Assembly: GCF_042186555.1 (NCBI RefSeq) | Contig: NC_133326.1 | Span: forward strand, 586,848,119-586,912,118 | Source: Aquarana catesbeiana | Taxonomy: Eukaryota; Chordata; Amphibia; Anura; Ranidae | Length of the DNA stretch: 64,000 nucleotides | Direction: 5' to 3' | In this document: piece after piece, positions 11,050 to 20,560 of the stretch | Layout: every line of letters starts with the position of its first letter | How positions within the stretch are numbered: position 1 is the stretch's first letter | Program-made: the position numbers and the translations under genes | Notes under the pieces: model-generated | Databases searched by the model: none | The model's input: only the letters and a program-made list of their open reading frames with translations | Told to the model about the DNA's origin: nothing

Positions 11050-11930
11050 AAGCAATATTAATGAATCTTTTGCAAAATTATCTGACATAATGACTCCAAA
11101 TGTGAATGTGAGTCTTAATTATGCAGCAGTATGGTCTAGTAACACAAGTAATATGAATACAGTTGAAGATGGAATTAGCGCTAATTATGTGGCAAACTCT
11201 AATGGTTTAAATTCTGTAGTAGAAATTTCTGTTTCCTCCAGCATTTCTCAGGCTATTTCAGCAGTTCCTGAAAGATGTATGAAAGAAGCGCTACCGTGTG
11301 AGATCTCGCCACTGGGATATCATCTTTCCAATCAAACAAAAGAATAAATCTGGAAGGGTGAATTTATAGACATATTGTCACTATTGCCATCTTCTAAAGA
11401 TTTTATAACAAAATCTGAGAGGAAACTTGAAGAAAAAAGTGAAGATGATAGGCAGAGACCAGTGGCGAGATCATTTCATAAGTGGCTTCAGTACTTCACA
11501 ATTTATGCAAGTGTTCTGGGTAAAAAACACCCCATTATTCTGTTATGGACATTTTCATCATCTGGAACATGTATTGGAGGCATACAGGAATTTCGGAGGA
11601 TTAGGATGGTATAATTACAACAAATCATTCAGACAAAAACTGTCTATTTATCCATCTTTAAAGTGGAGTATGAAAGACATGGGGCTATGGCTTAATTTAA
11701 TATTGCCACAAAAATCTGCATTTTCTAAGCCAGCACCCACATCTTTTATCTCGCCATACAAAAAAGGTTTCTGTTATGCATTTAACGAAACACAATGGAG
11801 ATGGGGTAATGCCTGTAAATATAGGCATGAATGTTCACAAAGTTCGGGTACACACCCATTAGTTAAGTGTTTCAAAAGGGATTTTTTTAAGGACAGAGAG
11901 AACATACTGCAAAAAGCATGCACACCAGTG
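11050..11930 (+). pseudogene. gag: Ngaro gag, C-terminal part with CCCH-like zinc finger
   Basis: After the split-repeat insertion the reading continues through an Asn/Ser-rich region (to 11346, ending in a stop) and then in another frame from about 11427. The second part contains a YNKSFRQKLS...W..KDMGLWL segment (about 11610-11700), which matches the conserved Gag-like region of DIRS/Ngaro elements. It is followed by a Cys-rich finger with CYAFNETQWRWGNACKYRHEC spacing (about 11773-11835) and a trailing Cys in VKCF. The finger is expected to bind nucleic acid. At least one frameshift between 11347 and 11427 breaks the gene. Confidence 0.72.
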
Positions 11931-13067
11931 AGATTATCAAGAATGCTTCACTGGTTGGAAATTTATCCTGACCAGGAGACAGACAAAATTTTAGTTAATG
12001 GATTTTCACATGGTTTCCTATTGCCTATAATCAGTGGTAATGGCTGTAATATGGTTGAAAATCTAAAGCCTGTTAATCTATTCCCTCATTTTGCAAAAGA
12101 AAAGTTAAAGAGGTATCGTAAGGCCGTATGGCTGGTCCTTTTAAAAATCCTCCATTTATCAACTTTAGAATCTCGCCATTAGGTATTATACCAAAAAAGG
12201 AACACAACTCGTATAGGCTTATATACCACTTGTAATACCCAAAGGGAGCATCTTTAAATGATGAGATTGAAGAAACTTTGTCTTCAGATGTATATAAAGG
12301 CAGCTTTTTGTTTATTACCAATAGCTCCAGAGGCATATAATTTGTTAGGTATTCATTTTGAAAATAACTTTTATTATGATATGTACCTACCTATGGGCTG
12401 CTCAATATCTTGCGCCCATTTCAAAAAATTTGCCACGTTTTTGGAATGGGTGGTAACATTTGAGTCTGGATATGAAGGAATCCTACATTATCTGTATGAC
12501 TTCCTATTCATAGGTCCTGCAGACTCCCCTAATGCCGAGTACACATGGCCGGACTTGCCGATGGGCTAAACTCCATCGGCATTTCCGATGGAAAGATTTA
12601 GAACATGTTCTATATCTTCAGAAATGCCGACAGTAAAAGTCAGATGGGGCATACACACGGTCGGAATGTCCGACCAAAAGCTCCCATCGGAATCTTTCTG
12701 TCGGGAAGTCCGGCCATGTGTACGCGGCATATCTGTTATTTCATGCTTCAGCTTTTTGGTAAGATTGCTGAATACTTTGGTATTACTTTAGCAGCTGAAA
12801 AAACAGTGCTTCCCACATCTTCAATAAATGTTTTAAGCATTAATATTGGCAGAGTAAATTTAGAATTTAGATTACCTTTGGACAAAATAGATAAATTAAA
12901 ATTTATAATATCTGGGTTTTTTAAAAAAAAGAAAATTTTATGAAAGGAACTACAGTCATTATTAGGTTTATTAGCCTTTGCGTCTCGCATAATGCCAGTA
13001 GGTAGGGCCTTTTCGCATCTACTTTATCTGGCCATCTCAGGCATCAAATCTCCGTTTGCACATGTAA
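11930..13067 (+). pseudogene. RT: Ngaro reverse transcriptase
   Basis: The N-terminal part (to about 12182) has PVRLSRMLHWLEIYP and LPIISG. Then, across frames, come a LGIIPKKE-like block (about 12180-12200), YPKGASLND (about 12236-12262) and MGCSISCAHFKKF (about 12390-12430), all recognisable Ngaro/DIRS RT landmarks. The polymerase YxDD-type box reads HYLYDFLFIG near 12487-12516, so one catalytic Asp is replaced by Tyr. The MITE at 12533-12729 splits the gene directly after this box. The frame resumes at 12730 and runs on through LQSLLGLLAFASRIMPVGR (about 12955-13010) to 13067, where a second MITE interrupts it. Stops and frameshifts make it non-functional. Confidence 0.85.
12533..12729. 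mobile_element. PIF/Harbinger-like MITE, copy 3 (short)
   Basis: Ends TGCCGAGTACACATGG and CCATGTGTACGCGGCA; 197 bases. The flanks are TAA on the left and TAT on the right, a TA-containing target triplet with one change. Removing the element together with one flanking triplet leaves the RT frame in phase, which independently confirms the borders. Confidence 0.85.
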
Positions 13068-13939
13068 AGGCCCGTACACACGATTGGACTTTTTGACAAC
13101 AAACATGCAAATTAGCTGTTTTGGAGCAACATCCGACCGTGTGTACGCTCCATCGGACAAACTTTTTCTGTTTTCATCCGACTTTTGTTGGCTGTGCGAA
13201 CGCACAAACTTTCCGGCAACAAAAGTCAGATGGCGCAAAGGCCGATCATGTGTACACAAAACCATCGGACTTTTGTACAAACTACAGTACGCAGCCGCTA
13301 GAATGTTTCCAGCGCGTTCCCATCGCACTGGTTCTCAGCAACAGGGTACTGTACATCTCGCGCTGGCTGCAATAGGAAAAACACATGTTCCTATTGCAGC
13401 GAGAGGGAATTCCCCTCTGGGGGCATACCAGGCCCTTAGGTCTGGTATGGATTTCAAGGGGAACCCCCTACGCCAAAAAAACGGCGTGGGGGTCCCCCCA
13501 AAATCCATACCAGACCCTTATCCAAGCACGCAGCCCGGCTGGTCAGGAAAGGGGTGGGGACGAGCGAGCGCCCCCCCTCCTGAGCCGTATCAGGCCACAT
13601 GCCCTCAACATGGGGGGCGGGTGCTTTGGGGGAGGGGGCGCCCTGCGGCCCCCCACCCCAAAGCACCTTGTCCCCATGTTGATGAGAACAAGGGCCTCTT
13701 CCCGACAACCCTGGCTGTTGGTTGTCGAGGTCTGCAGGTGGGCGGCTTATCGGAATCTGGGAGCCCCCTTTAATAAGGGGGCCCCCAGATCCCGGCTCCC
13801 CACCCTATGTGAATGAGTATGGGGTACATCTTACCCCTACCCATTCACCTAAGGAAAAAAATGTCAATAAGAAAAAACACACTACACAGGTTTTTAAGGT
13901 AATTTATTAGGCAGCTCCGGGGGTCTTCTTCTGACTTCT

Positions 13940-14105
13940 GACACTGAGAGAAGAACCGGACACCGGGAGAAGAGGCCGGAGAGAGCGGAGAAGAACCGGA
14001 CATCGGGAGAAGAGGCTGGAGAGAGCGGAGAAGAACCGGACATCGGGAGAAGAGGCCGAAGAGACCCCCGAAGTCGGAAGAAGACCCCCGAAGTCAGAAG
14101 AAGAC
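13940..14105 (+). repeat. Minisatellite, 40-base unit (GAAGAACCGGACATCGGGAG)
   Basis: About three to four copies of a 40-base unit beginning GAAGAACCGGACATCGGGAG and continuing AAGAGGCCGGAGAGAGCGGA, followed by GAAGTCGGAAGAAGACCCCC. The same unit recurs inverted at 14455-14600 and direct at 14860-15085. Confidence 0.92.
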
Positions 14106-14449
14106 CCCCGGAGCTGCCTAATAAATTACTTTAAAAACCTGTGTAGTGTGTTTTTTTTTATTGACATTTTTTTCCTTAGGTGAATGGGTAGGGGTAAGAT
14201 GTACCCCATACTCATTCACATAGGGTGGGGAGCCGGGATCTGGGGGCCCCCTTATTAAAGGGGGCTCCCGGATTCCGATAAGCTGCCCGCCTGCAGACCC
14301 CAACAACCAACAGCCAGGGTTGTCGGGAAGAGGCCCTTGTTCTCATCAACATGGGGACAAGGTGCTTTGGGGTGGGGGGCCGCAGGGCGCCCCCCTCCCC
14401 CAAAGCACCCACCCCCCATGTTGAGGGCATGTGGCTCCGGGGGTCTTCT

Positions 14450-14610
14450 TCTGACTTCGGGGGTCTTCCGACTTCGGGGGTCTCTCCGGCCTCCTCTCCC
14501 GATGTCCGGTTCTTCTCCGCTCTCTCCGGCCTCTTCTCCCGGTGTCCGGTTCTTCTCCCAGTGTCCGGTTCTTCTGCCAGGCTCCTCCGCGATCTTCTGC
14601 TCTTTTGCCG
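14450..14610 (-). repeat. Minisatellite, same 40-base unit, inverted
   Basis: Reverse-complement copies of the GAAGAACCGGACATCGGGAG unit (seen here as CTCCCGATGTCCGGTTCTTC). Together with the direct arrays at 13940 and 14860 it makes the region one large foldback. Confidence 0.92.
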
Positions 14611-14854
14611 CTCTCTTGCTAGCAGTGGCCCGGTCTTCTTCGTCGCCTTCTCCCCTCTTCTCTTCTTTCGATGTTGACACGACTCTCTCTCCCGCTGCGT
14701 GAGTGCCTCGCAATGACTTATATAGGCATGGGGCGTTGTCACCAGGTGATGTCATCCGATGTCCCTGCCCCCTTATGACGTCACAGTCCCAGGGCATGAA
14801 GACCGGGCCACCGCTAGCAAGAGAGCAGCAAAAGAGCAGAAGATAGCAGAGGAG

Positions 14855-15085
14855 TCCGGCAGAAGAACCGGACACCGGGAGAAGAACCGGACACCGGGAG
14901 AAGAGGCCGGAGAGAGCGGAGAAGAACCGGACATCGGGAGAAGAGGCCGGCGAGAGCACAGAAGAACCGGACATCGGGAGAAGAGGCTGGAGAGAGTGGA
15001 GAAGAACCGGACATCGGGAGAAGAGGCCGGAGAGACCCCCGAAGTCGGAAGAAGACCCCCAAAGTCAGAAGAAGACCCCCGGAGC
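14855..15085 (+). repeat. Minisatellite, same 40-base unit, direct
   Basis: About five copies of the unit, with variants GAGAGCACA and GAGAGTGGA in place of GAGAGCGGA. It ends in the GACCCCCGAAGTCGGAAGAA block also seen at 14060. Confidence 0.92.
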
Positions 15086-15400
15086 TACCTAATAAATTAC
15101 TTTAAAAACCTGTGTAGTGTGTTTTTTTTTATTGACATTTTTTTCCCTTGGTGAATGGGTAGGGGTACGATGTACCCCATACTCATTCACATAGGGTGGG
15201 GGCCCGGGATCTGGGGGCCCCCTTATTAAAGGTGGCTCCCGAATTCCGATAAGCCGCCCGCCTGCAGACCCCGTCAACCAACGGCCAGGGTTGTCGGGAA
15301 GAGGCCCTTGTCCTTATCAACATGAGGACAAAGTGCTTTGGGGGAGGGGGGGGCGCAGGGTGTAAGTTTGTACAAAGTCCTATCGTGTATATGAGGCTTT

Positions 15401-15897
15401 AGGCTAACTTCTGAGCTAAAAGAAGATCTAGTAGTGTGGTTAAAGTTTTTTGACAGCTACCGTGGTTGTTTCCAAGATAATTTCATATTTTCTGCAGATT
15501 TTGAGTTTTTTTACAGATGCGACGGGGTCTTGTGGCTTCTTGGCAGTATGGAAGACGCATTGGTGCTGCAGTAAAGGCCTTCTAGATGGGTAAAGTTAAA
15601 CGCTACAAAGAATATAGTTCATTTAGAGTTATTTCTGTTAGTGGCCCTTGAAATTTGGGGTAAGCAATTTGCCAATAAAAGGATTCTAATACAAACTAAT
15701 AATAAAGGTGTATTGGTTATCATCAAAATCTCTATTAGTGATCAAATTACTTAGACATTTGGTATTCCTATGTTTACATCACAACATCATATGGTTAAAA
15801 GCTCAACATCTACCGGAAAAGGAGAATCAAATAGCGGACGCTCTATCTCGATTTCAAGATTCAGTCAGTTACTACCCAACGCCGATTTGGAGGGGAT
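15401..15897 (+). pseudogene. RNH: Ngaro RNase H region
   Basis: The start continues the RT gene after the MITE (an LTSELKEDLVVWLKFF-like block in the first 60 bases). Further on are KRILIQTNNK-type and SSKSLLVIKLLRHLVF segments (about 15670-15770), and the ending LPEKENQIADALSRFQ (about 15812-15860). The last is the conserved C-terminal helix of DIRS/Ngaro RNase H domains (IADALSR motif). Several stops occur between 15420 and 15700. It lies three bases before the first ATG of the recombinase gene. Confidence 0.8.
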
Positions 15898-15900
15898 AAC

Positions 15901-16830
15901 ATGTCCAGGGTACCTTTGGGATTTAATCTAGAAACCATTACAGACTATATAAAAAAGTCAGTCGCAAATAGCACATGGGCAGAATATTCTGCTGCATGGA
16001 ACAAATGGGTCAGTTTTGCTAGAGATTGTAATTTCCGTTTTGATACTCCTTTAGAACAGTTAATATTAGCATTCTTATGTTCCTTAATGCAGAAAAGAAG
16101 TGTCTTACAGCCATATTGCTAAAACTCTGGCAGGAGTATTATTTTTCTCTAAAATGGCAAGGTCTGACTAGTTGTACAGTACATCATTTTTCTCTGTACA
16201 ACAAGCTCTGAAAGGTTACAGGAAGAGCCATTATACTGCTGATAATAGGAGACCTATTTCAATTGAGTTATTGAGAAAGATTTGTATGATTACTTTAGAA
16301 GTTTGTTTCTCAGAATTTGGGCTGAGCTATTTAAGATAGCATTTGTTTTAGTGTTTTTTGGAGCATTAAGAATCTCAGAACTGCTTCAAAATAATAAATT
16401 AGCTCATGCTGGTCTTTTGCTGCAGCATGTGGAAGTCTTGGATGCAGGGATTACATTGTTTATCCCATTGTCTAAGACGGATAGGATCGGTATAGGTAAG
16501 TGGATTAATCTACATACATGTGGCGATAGAATGAAATGCTCATTAGTCCTGCTAAGGAATTACATTTGCATTAGGCCTCAGGCAGGTGTTCAAATTGTTA
16601 TTTATGCAGATAGTTCTCCTATGACCAGGTACCAGTTTAATTTTGTTTTGAAAGGTTGCATGAAAAGGTTAGGCTTACAACAATTGAGAATTACATCCCA
16701 TTCTTTTCGTATTGGGGCAGCTACGGAGGCTGCAAGAATGGGACTTGACGACTCCATCATACAAAGGCAATCAAAGGAATCTCATGTCTCAAAATTTATG
16801 TGAGACCTGACCTTTCTTTTTAAATTGCAG
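15901..16830 (+). pseudogene. YR: Ngaro tyrosine recombinase
   Basis: The first part (15901-16122) is the core-binding-like N-terminus (TWAEYSAAWNKWVSFARD). A frameshift at about 16110 is followed by the catalytic domain, open mainly from 16282 to 16803. It contains FFGALRISELL (first catalytic Arg, about 16348-16383), a PLSKTDRIGIGKW segment, and ITSHSFRIGAATEAA (HxxR block, about 16690-16734). A final KxYVRPDL-like block with the candidate nucleophilic Tyr is only readable in another frame at about 16790-16815. This enzyme family inserts circular cDNA by strand exchange without target duplication. Frameshifts make the copy inactive. Confidence 0.87.
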
Positions 16831-17420
16831 GTGATAAAATAATTGTTTGGATTCTAGGACACCCATTTATTTACTGGGTGCTTAAAAGAGCTGCTCTACA
16901 TTGCTACACTTGTAATCTGTCCTTGGATTGTGCTAATTTTCAAGTATTCTTGAAAGGCATCCAGGGTCTCCGCTGGGCTAATTTGTCTTTTCATATTTGC
17001 AGGTTGTTTGAAGTTTGGCCAATGCCTGATATTGTAATCATCCACCTTGGGGGTATTGATGTGGGTAAAGTCAACACCCTGGATCTTATGTATAAAATGA
17101 AGAGGGATTTACACAATCTCACCATGTCGTCCCTAAATACTAGAGTCATTTTTTCAGAAATTGTTCCCAGACTTTTCTGGTTAATCAATCCTAACTTTAA
17201 AAATTTGGAAAAAATTAGACTTGGAATAAATAAAAAAATGGAAAAATGTATGCCTATTATAGGCGGATTTTCATACAGACACCTAGATCTTGAAGGAGGA
17301 TTTAGTGGCTTATATAGGTCAGATGGCATGCACTTATCTGAGGTAGGGCTAGATTTTTTTAATTTAGGGTTACAGTCTAGTATTGAGTCGGCCGCGGTCT
17401 TGGGATGGGACCAGACTTGA
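16830..17420 (+). pseudogene. Ngaro SGNH-type hydrolase
   Basis: One open frame of about 196 codons follows the recombinase. It has the layout of the SGNH/GDSL-like hydrolase found as an extra gene in vertebrate Ngaro elements: block I at the start, VIIHLGGIDVG (about 17035-17070), IFSEIVPR (about 17150) and a C-terminal RSDGMHLS (about 17318-17341). Blocks I and III have decayed. GDS reads GDK, so the nucleophile Ser is Lys, and the GGND-type Asn is Ile. The C-terminal Asp-His pair is intact. The protein may once have acted as an esterase; its role in the transposon cycle is not established. The frame is open but catalytically dead by inspection. Confidence 0.82.
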
Positions 17421-17517
17421 AGATGCAAGTCCGGCGGTTGGGGACTGGTATTTATGATTCATGAGATTTGTGCATGAGTCGTTTTATGGCTGAGCAAAGT
17501 TATATTTTGCATATTAA

Positions 17518-19352
17518 CCACTTGACAACTGGGCACTTAAACCCCCTTCCTAACCAGACCAATTTTCAGCTTTTGGTGCTCTCACATTTTGAATGACAAT
17601 TACTCAGTCATGCAACACTGTATCTACATGAAATTTTTGTCCTTTTTTTCACACAAATGGAGCTTTCTTTTGGTGGTATTTAATCACCGCTGGGTTCTTT
17701 ATTTTTTGCGCCGTAAAAGAAAAAAGACCGAAAAATCTGTAAAAAAATACATTTTTCTTCATTTCTGTTATAATATTTTGCAAATTAGTAATTTTTCTTC
17801 ATATATTTTGGCCAAAATTTATACCGCTACATATCTTTGGTAAAATTAACCCAAATCGGTGGATATTATTTGGTCTTTGTGAAAGTTATAGAGTCCAAAA
17901 GCTATGGTGCGAATATCTGAAAATTGATCACACCTGAAGTACTGACGGCCTATCTAAATTCTTGAGACCCTAACATTCCAGAAAAGTACAAATACCCCCC
18001 AAATGACCCCTTTTTGGAAAGAAGACATTCCAAGGTATTTAGAAAGATGCATGGTGAGTTTTTTGAAGTTGTCAGTTTTTCCCACAATTCTTTGCAAAAT
18101 CAAGGTTTTTTTTTTTACTTTTTTTTTTTCCCACAAAATTGTCATATTAGCAGGTTATTTCTCACACACTGCATATGCATACCACAAATTACACCCCAAA
18201 ACACATTCTGCTATTACTCCCGAGTATGGCGATACCACATGTGTGAGACTTTTACACAGCGTGGCCACATACAGAGGCCCAACATGCAGGGGAGCACCTT
18301 CAGGCGTTCTGGAGCACCCAGGCCAATTCTGACATTTGTCTCCTACATGTAAAAATCATCATTTATTAGCTAGAAAATTACATAGAACCCCAAAACATTA
18401 TATATGTTTTTTTAGCAAAGACCCTAGAGAATACAATGGCGGTCGTTGCAACTTTTTATCTCGCACAGTATTTGCGCAGCAATTTTTTTAACGCGTTTTT
18501 TTTGGGAAAAAAAACTGTTTTGTGCTTTACAAAAACCAAAACAGTAAAGTTAGCCTAATGTTTTTGCATAATGTGAAAGATGAAGTTACGCCGAGTAAAT
18601 AGATACCCAACATGTCACCTTTCAAAATTGCACGCGCTTGTGGAATGGCGCCAAACTTTGCTACTCAAAAATCCCCATAGGCGACGCTTTAAAATTTTTT
18701 ACTGGTTACATGTTTTGAGTTACAGAGGAGGTCTAGGGCCAAAATTATTGCTCTCGCTCTACCGATCGTAGCGATACCTCACATGTGTGGTTTGAACACC
18801 GTTTTCATATGTGGGCGGGACTTACGTATGCGTTCGCTTCTGCATGCGAGCACACAGGGACAGGGGCGCTTTAAAAATTTTTTTTTTTTTTTTTTATTGT
18901 TCATTTTACTTTATTTATTTTAGTTTGATGCTTTTTTCCAAAAAAAAAATTTTTGACCACTTTTATTCCTATTACAAGGAATATAAACATCTTTGTAATA
19001 GGAATATGGCATGACAGGTCCTCTTTACAGTGAGATATGGGGTCAATAAGACCCCACATCTCACCTCTAGGCTGGGAAGCCTGAAATAAAAAAAAAAAAA
19101 AAAAAAAAAAAAAACGATCCTGGCTTCGATCGTAGCGGTGAGTTGGTAGAAGCGCGGGAGGGGGGGACATCCCCTCTCGCCTCCCGTAAGAACGATCAGG
19201 CAGTGGAACAGCTGCTATGATCATTCTCATGGTGTAGGGAATCGCTGGCTGAAAAAGCTGATATCTGAATGATGCCTGTAGCTGCAACCATCATTCAGAT
19301 ATCTCCGCACAAAGTCAAGGATGTTGTATGATGGCCGGCGGGCGGGAAGTGG
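17518..19352. mobile_element. TTAA-flanked TIR element (CCACTTGAC ends)
   Basis: Flanked by TTAA on both sides (17514-17517 and 19353-19356), with ends CCACTTGAC and GGAAGTGG. TTAA targets are used by piggyBac and Kolobok transposons; no transposase is visible, so the superfamily is open. The interior includes the AAATGACCCCTTTTTGGAAAG and GTATGGCGATACCACATGTG blocks, which recur in the neighbouring copy and at 24097-25298. It carries A/T homopolymers (18107-18130, 18878-18897, 19087-19113). It interrupts the 3' region of the old Ngaro. Confidence 0.72.
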
Positions 19353-19356
19353 TTAA

Positions 19357-20390
19357 AACGCTTTTTTTTTTTTTTAACACAAAGTTGTCCATTTATACAA
19401 TATTTCTACCACATAACATGTATATACCAAAAATGACACCCCGAAATAGATTCTCCTACTCCTCCTGAGTACGGCTATACCACATGTGTGAGACTTCCAC
19501 AGCCTGGCCACATACAGAGGCCGAGTACAGCCGAGCATGGCTCAGCATGGCAGGGTATGGCGGGGTATTGCGGAGTATGGCAGGGTATTGCGGGGTATGG
19601 CGGGGTATTGCGGGGTATGGCGGGGTATTGCAGAGTATGGCGGGGTATGGCAGAGTATGGCGGTGGCATGGCAGAGTATGGCGGGGGCATGGCAGAGTAT
19701 GGCGGGGGTATGGCGGGGGCATGGCAGAGTATGGCGGGGGCATGGCAGAGTATGGCGGGGGCATGGCAGAGTATGGCGGGGGCATGGCAGAGTATGGCGG
19801 GGGCATTTCAGAGTATGGCGGGGGCATTGCAGAGTATTGTGGGGGTATTGCAGAGTATTGCACAGCATTGCAGAGTATTGTGGGGGCATTGCAGAGTATT
19901 GCACAGCATTTCAGAGTATTGTGGGGGCATTGCAGAGTATTGTGGGGGTATTGCAGAGTATTGCACAGCATTGCATAGTAGTAGGGATGGCTGAGCATGG
20001 ATGGATGTCTCTGTGCAGCGCTGTGGGCACTACACATCCAGCCCACAGCGCTGCAGACATCCATCCATCTCCCTCTCCTCCACAGTGTACCGATCGGTAC
20101 ACAGGAGGGGAGGAGAGGAACCGGCGTCATCAGATGACGCCGGTCTGTTTACATGTGATCGCTCCGTCATTTGACGGCGCGATCACATGGTAAACGGCCG
20201 CGATCAGCGGCCATTTACCGGGATCCGTGATGCGCCGGGTCCTCTGGACCCGGCGGTCACGGATGTCTTCGGGTGCGCGCCCCAGGGGGCGCGCGAGAGG
20301 GGAATTCTGGGAGGACGTCATAGTACGTCCACCCAGAGTTATCCAACCGCCCTGCAGCCGTCATTCGGCTATGGGCCGGTTGGTAAGTGG
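19357..20390. mobile_element. Second TTAA-family copy, left end missing
   Basis: It repeats the ACACCCCGAAATAGATTCTCC...CCACATGTGTGAGACTTCCAC block of the preceding element and ends GGTAAGTGG before TTAA (20391-20394). There is no separate left end, so this is either the remainder of a copy into which 17518-19352 was inserted or a tandem partial duplication. After 20394 the sequence looks like the Ngaro 3' tail. Confidence 0.6.
19535..19975 (+). repeat. Minisatellite based on GGGGGCATGGCAGAGTATGGC
   Basis: The array starts with about 10-base units (GGGGTATGGC/GGGGTATTGC, 19545-19640), changes to 21-base units built on GGCATGGCAGAGTATGGCGG (19660-19820), and ends in GTGGGGGCATTGCAGAGTATT-type units to about 19975. 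It gives long open frames on both strands that are artefacts. Confidence 0.95.
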
Positions 20391-20394
20391 TTAA

Positions 20395-20560
20395 TAAAAT
20401 TCAAGGAAATGTATTAATAAATAATATATTTATATGAAGTTGTTATTCATCGAAAATTTTATTTAAAACCAATAAAAGAGCCATGGCCATTGAGTGGCCA
20501 GAATTTTGCCACTCAATGGTGTCTGTGTTATTTATTTGGTACATTTAAGTTAGACTATAA
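20395..20560 (+). other. Probable Ngaro 3' tail with a palindrome
   Basis: AATAAAAGAGCCATGGCC (about 20470) resembles the AATAAAGCCATGGCC-type tail I associate with vertebrate Ngaro elements. A perfect 12-base stem follows: CCATTGAGTGGC (20487-20498) and GCCACTCAATGG (20508-20519), loop of 9. The sequence would be continuous with 17513 if the TTAA elements were removed. Confidence 0.45.

Larger units (their letters stand above)
6568..11052 (+). mobile_element. Split-direct-repeat YR element (Ngaro-like, non-autonomous)
   Basis: Four blocks give the layout A1 ... B1-A2-B2: A1 6568-6662, B1 10674-10782, A2 10786-10880, B2 10942-11049. A1 and A2 differ at about 3 of 95 positions; B1 and B2 at about 3 of 109. 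This split-direct-repeat order is typical of Ngaro-type YR retrotransposons. The junctions share AAG: CTAAGTG on the left (6565-6567), ACAAGTG between B1 and A2 (10783-10785) and ACAAGCA on the right (11050-11052). There is no target duplication, which fits insertion of a circle by a tyrosine recombinase. Much of the interior is minisatellite, and only a faint YR trace remains, so it probably moved using enzymes supplied by relatives. It sits in the gag of the older Ngaro. Confidence 0.85.
13385..15360. repeat. GC-rich palindromic composite with TGAATGGGTAGGGGTA arms
   Basis: Three copies of a roughly 300-500-base module occur: 13390-13910 in one orientation, and 14110-14440 and 15090-15360 in the other. 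Each module runs from an arm containing TGAATGGGTAGGGGTA to CCAAAGCACCTTGTCC-like sequence. Between them lie arrays of a 40-base unit. The modules are up to several hundred bases of inverted complementarity. Open frames across it are long because the sequence is GC-rich and symmetric, and are not credible genes. A related element lies at 39040-40000. Confidence 0.8.
13068..15398. mobile_element. PIF/Harbinger-like MITE, copy 4, split by a palindromic element
   Basis: The left end AGGCCCGTACACACGATTGG after TAA (13065-13067) pairs with the right end CCTATCGTGTATATGAGGCT before TTA/TAG. The inner blocks GGACTTTTGTACAAACT (about 13268) and AGTTTGTACAAAGTCC (15365-15380) also pair. Everything between, about 2 kb, is a GC-rich palindromic repeat that must have arrived later. 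Outside the MITE the RT/RNase H frame continues at 15401, so this is insertion within insertion within Ngaro. Confidence 0.78.
5990..20560 (+). mobile_element. Old Ngaro-type YR retrotransposon, broken by nested insertions
   Basis: In one orientation and the expected order the sequence holds a gag-like gene, reverse transcriptase, RNase H, tyrosine recombinase and an SGNH hydrolase. This set and order is characteristic of Ngaro elements of the DIRS order in vertebrates. About 6 kb of its own sequence is spread over more than 14 kb because of insertions at 6568-11049, 12533-12729, 13068-15398 and 17518-20390. All genes carry stops or frameshifts, so it is dead. The 3' untranslated part seems to resume at 20395 with AATAAAAGAGCCATGGCC. 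Its own terminal split repeats were not located, so both outer limits are approximate. Confidence 0.82.

Noticed and set aside
13084..14974. Long Pro/Arg/Gly-rich frames on both strands
   Set aside because: GC-rich palindromic repeat and 40-base arrays; frames mirror each other between arms.
19456..20193. Frames of 160-225 codons on both strands
   Set aside because: Shadows of the GGCATGGCAGAGTATGGC minisatellite.
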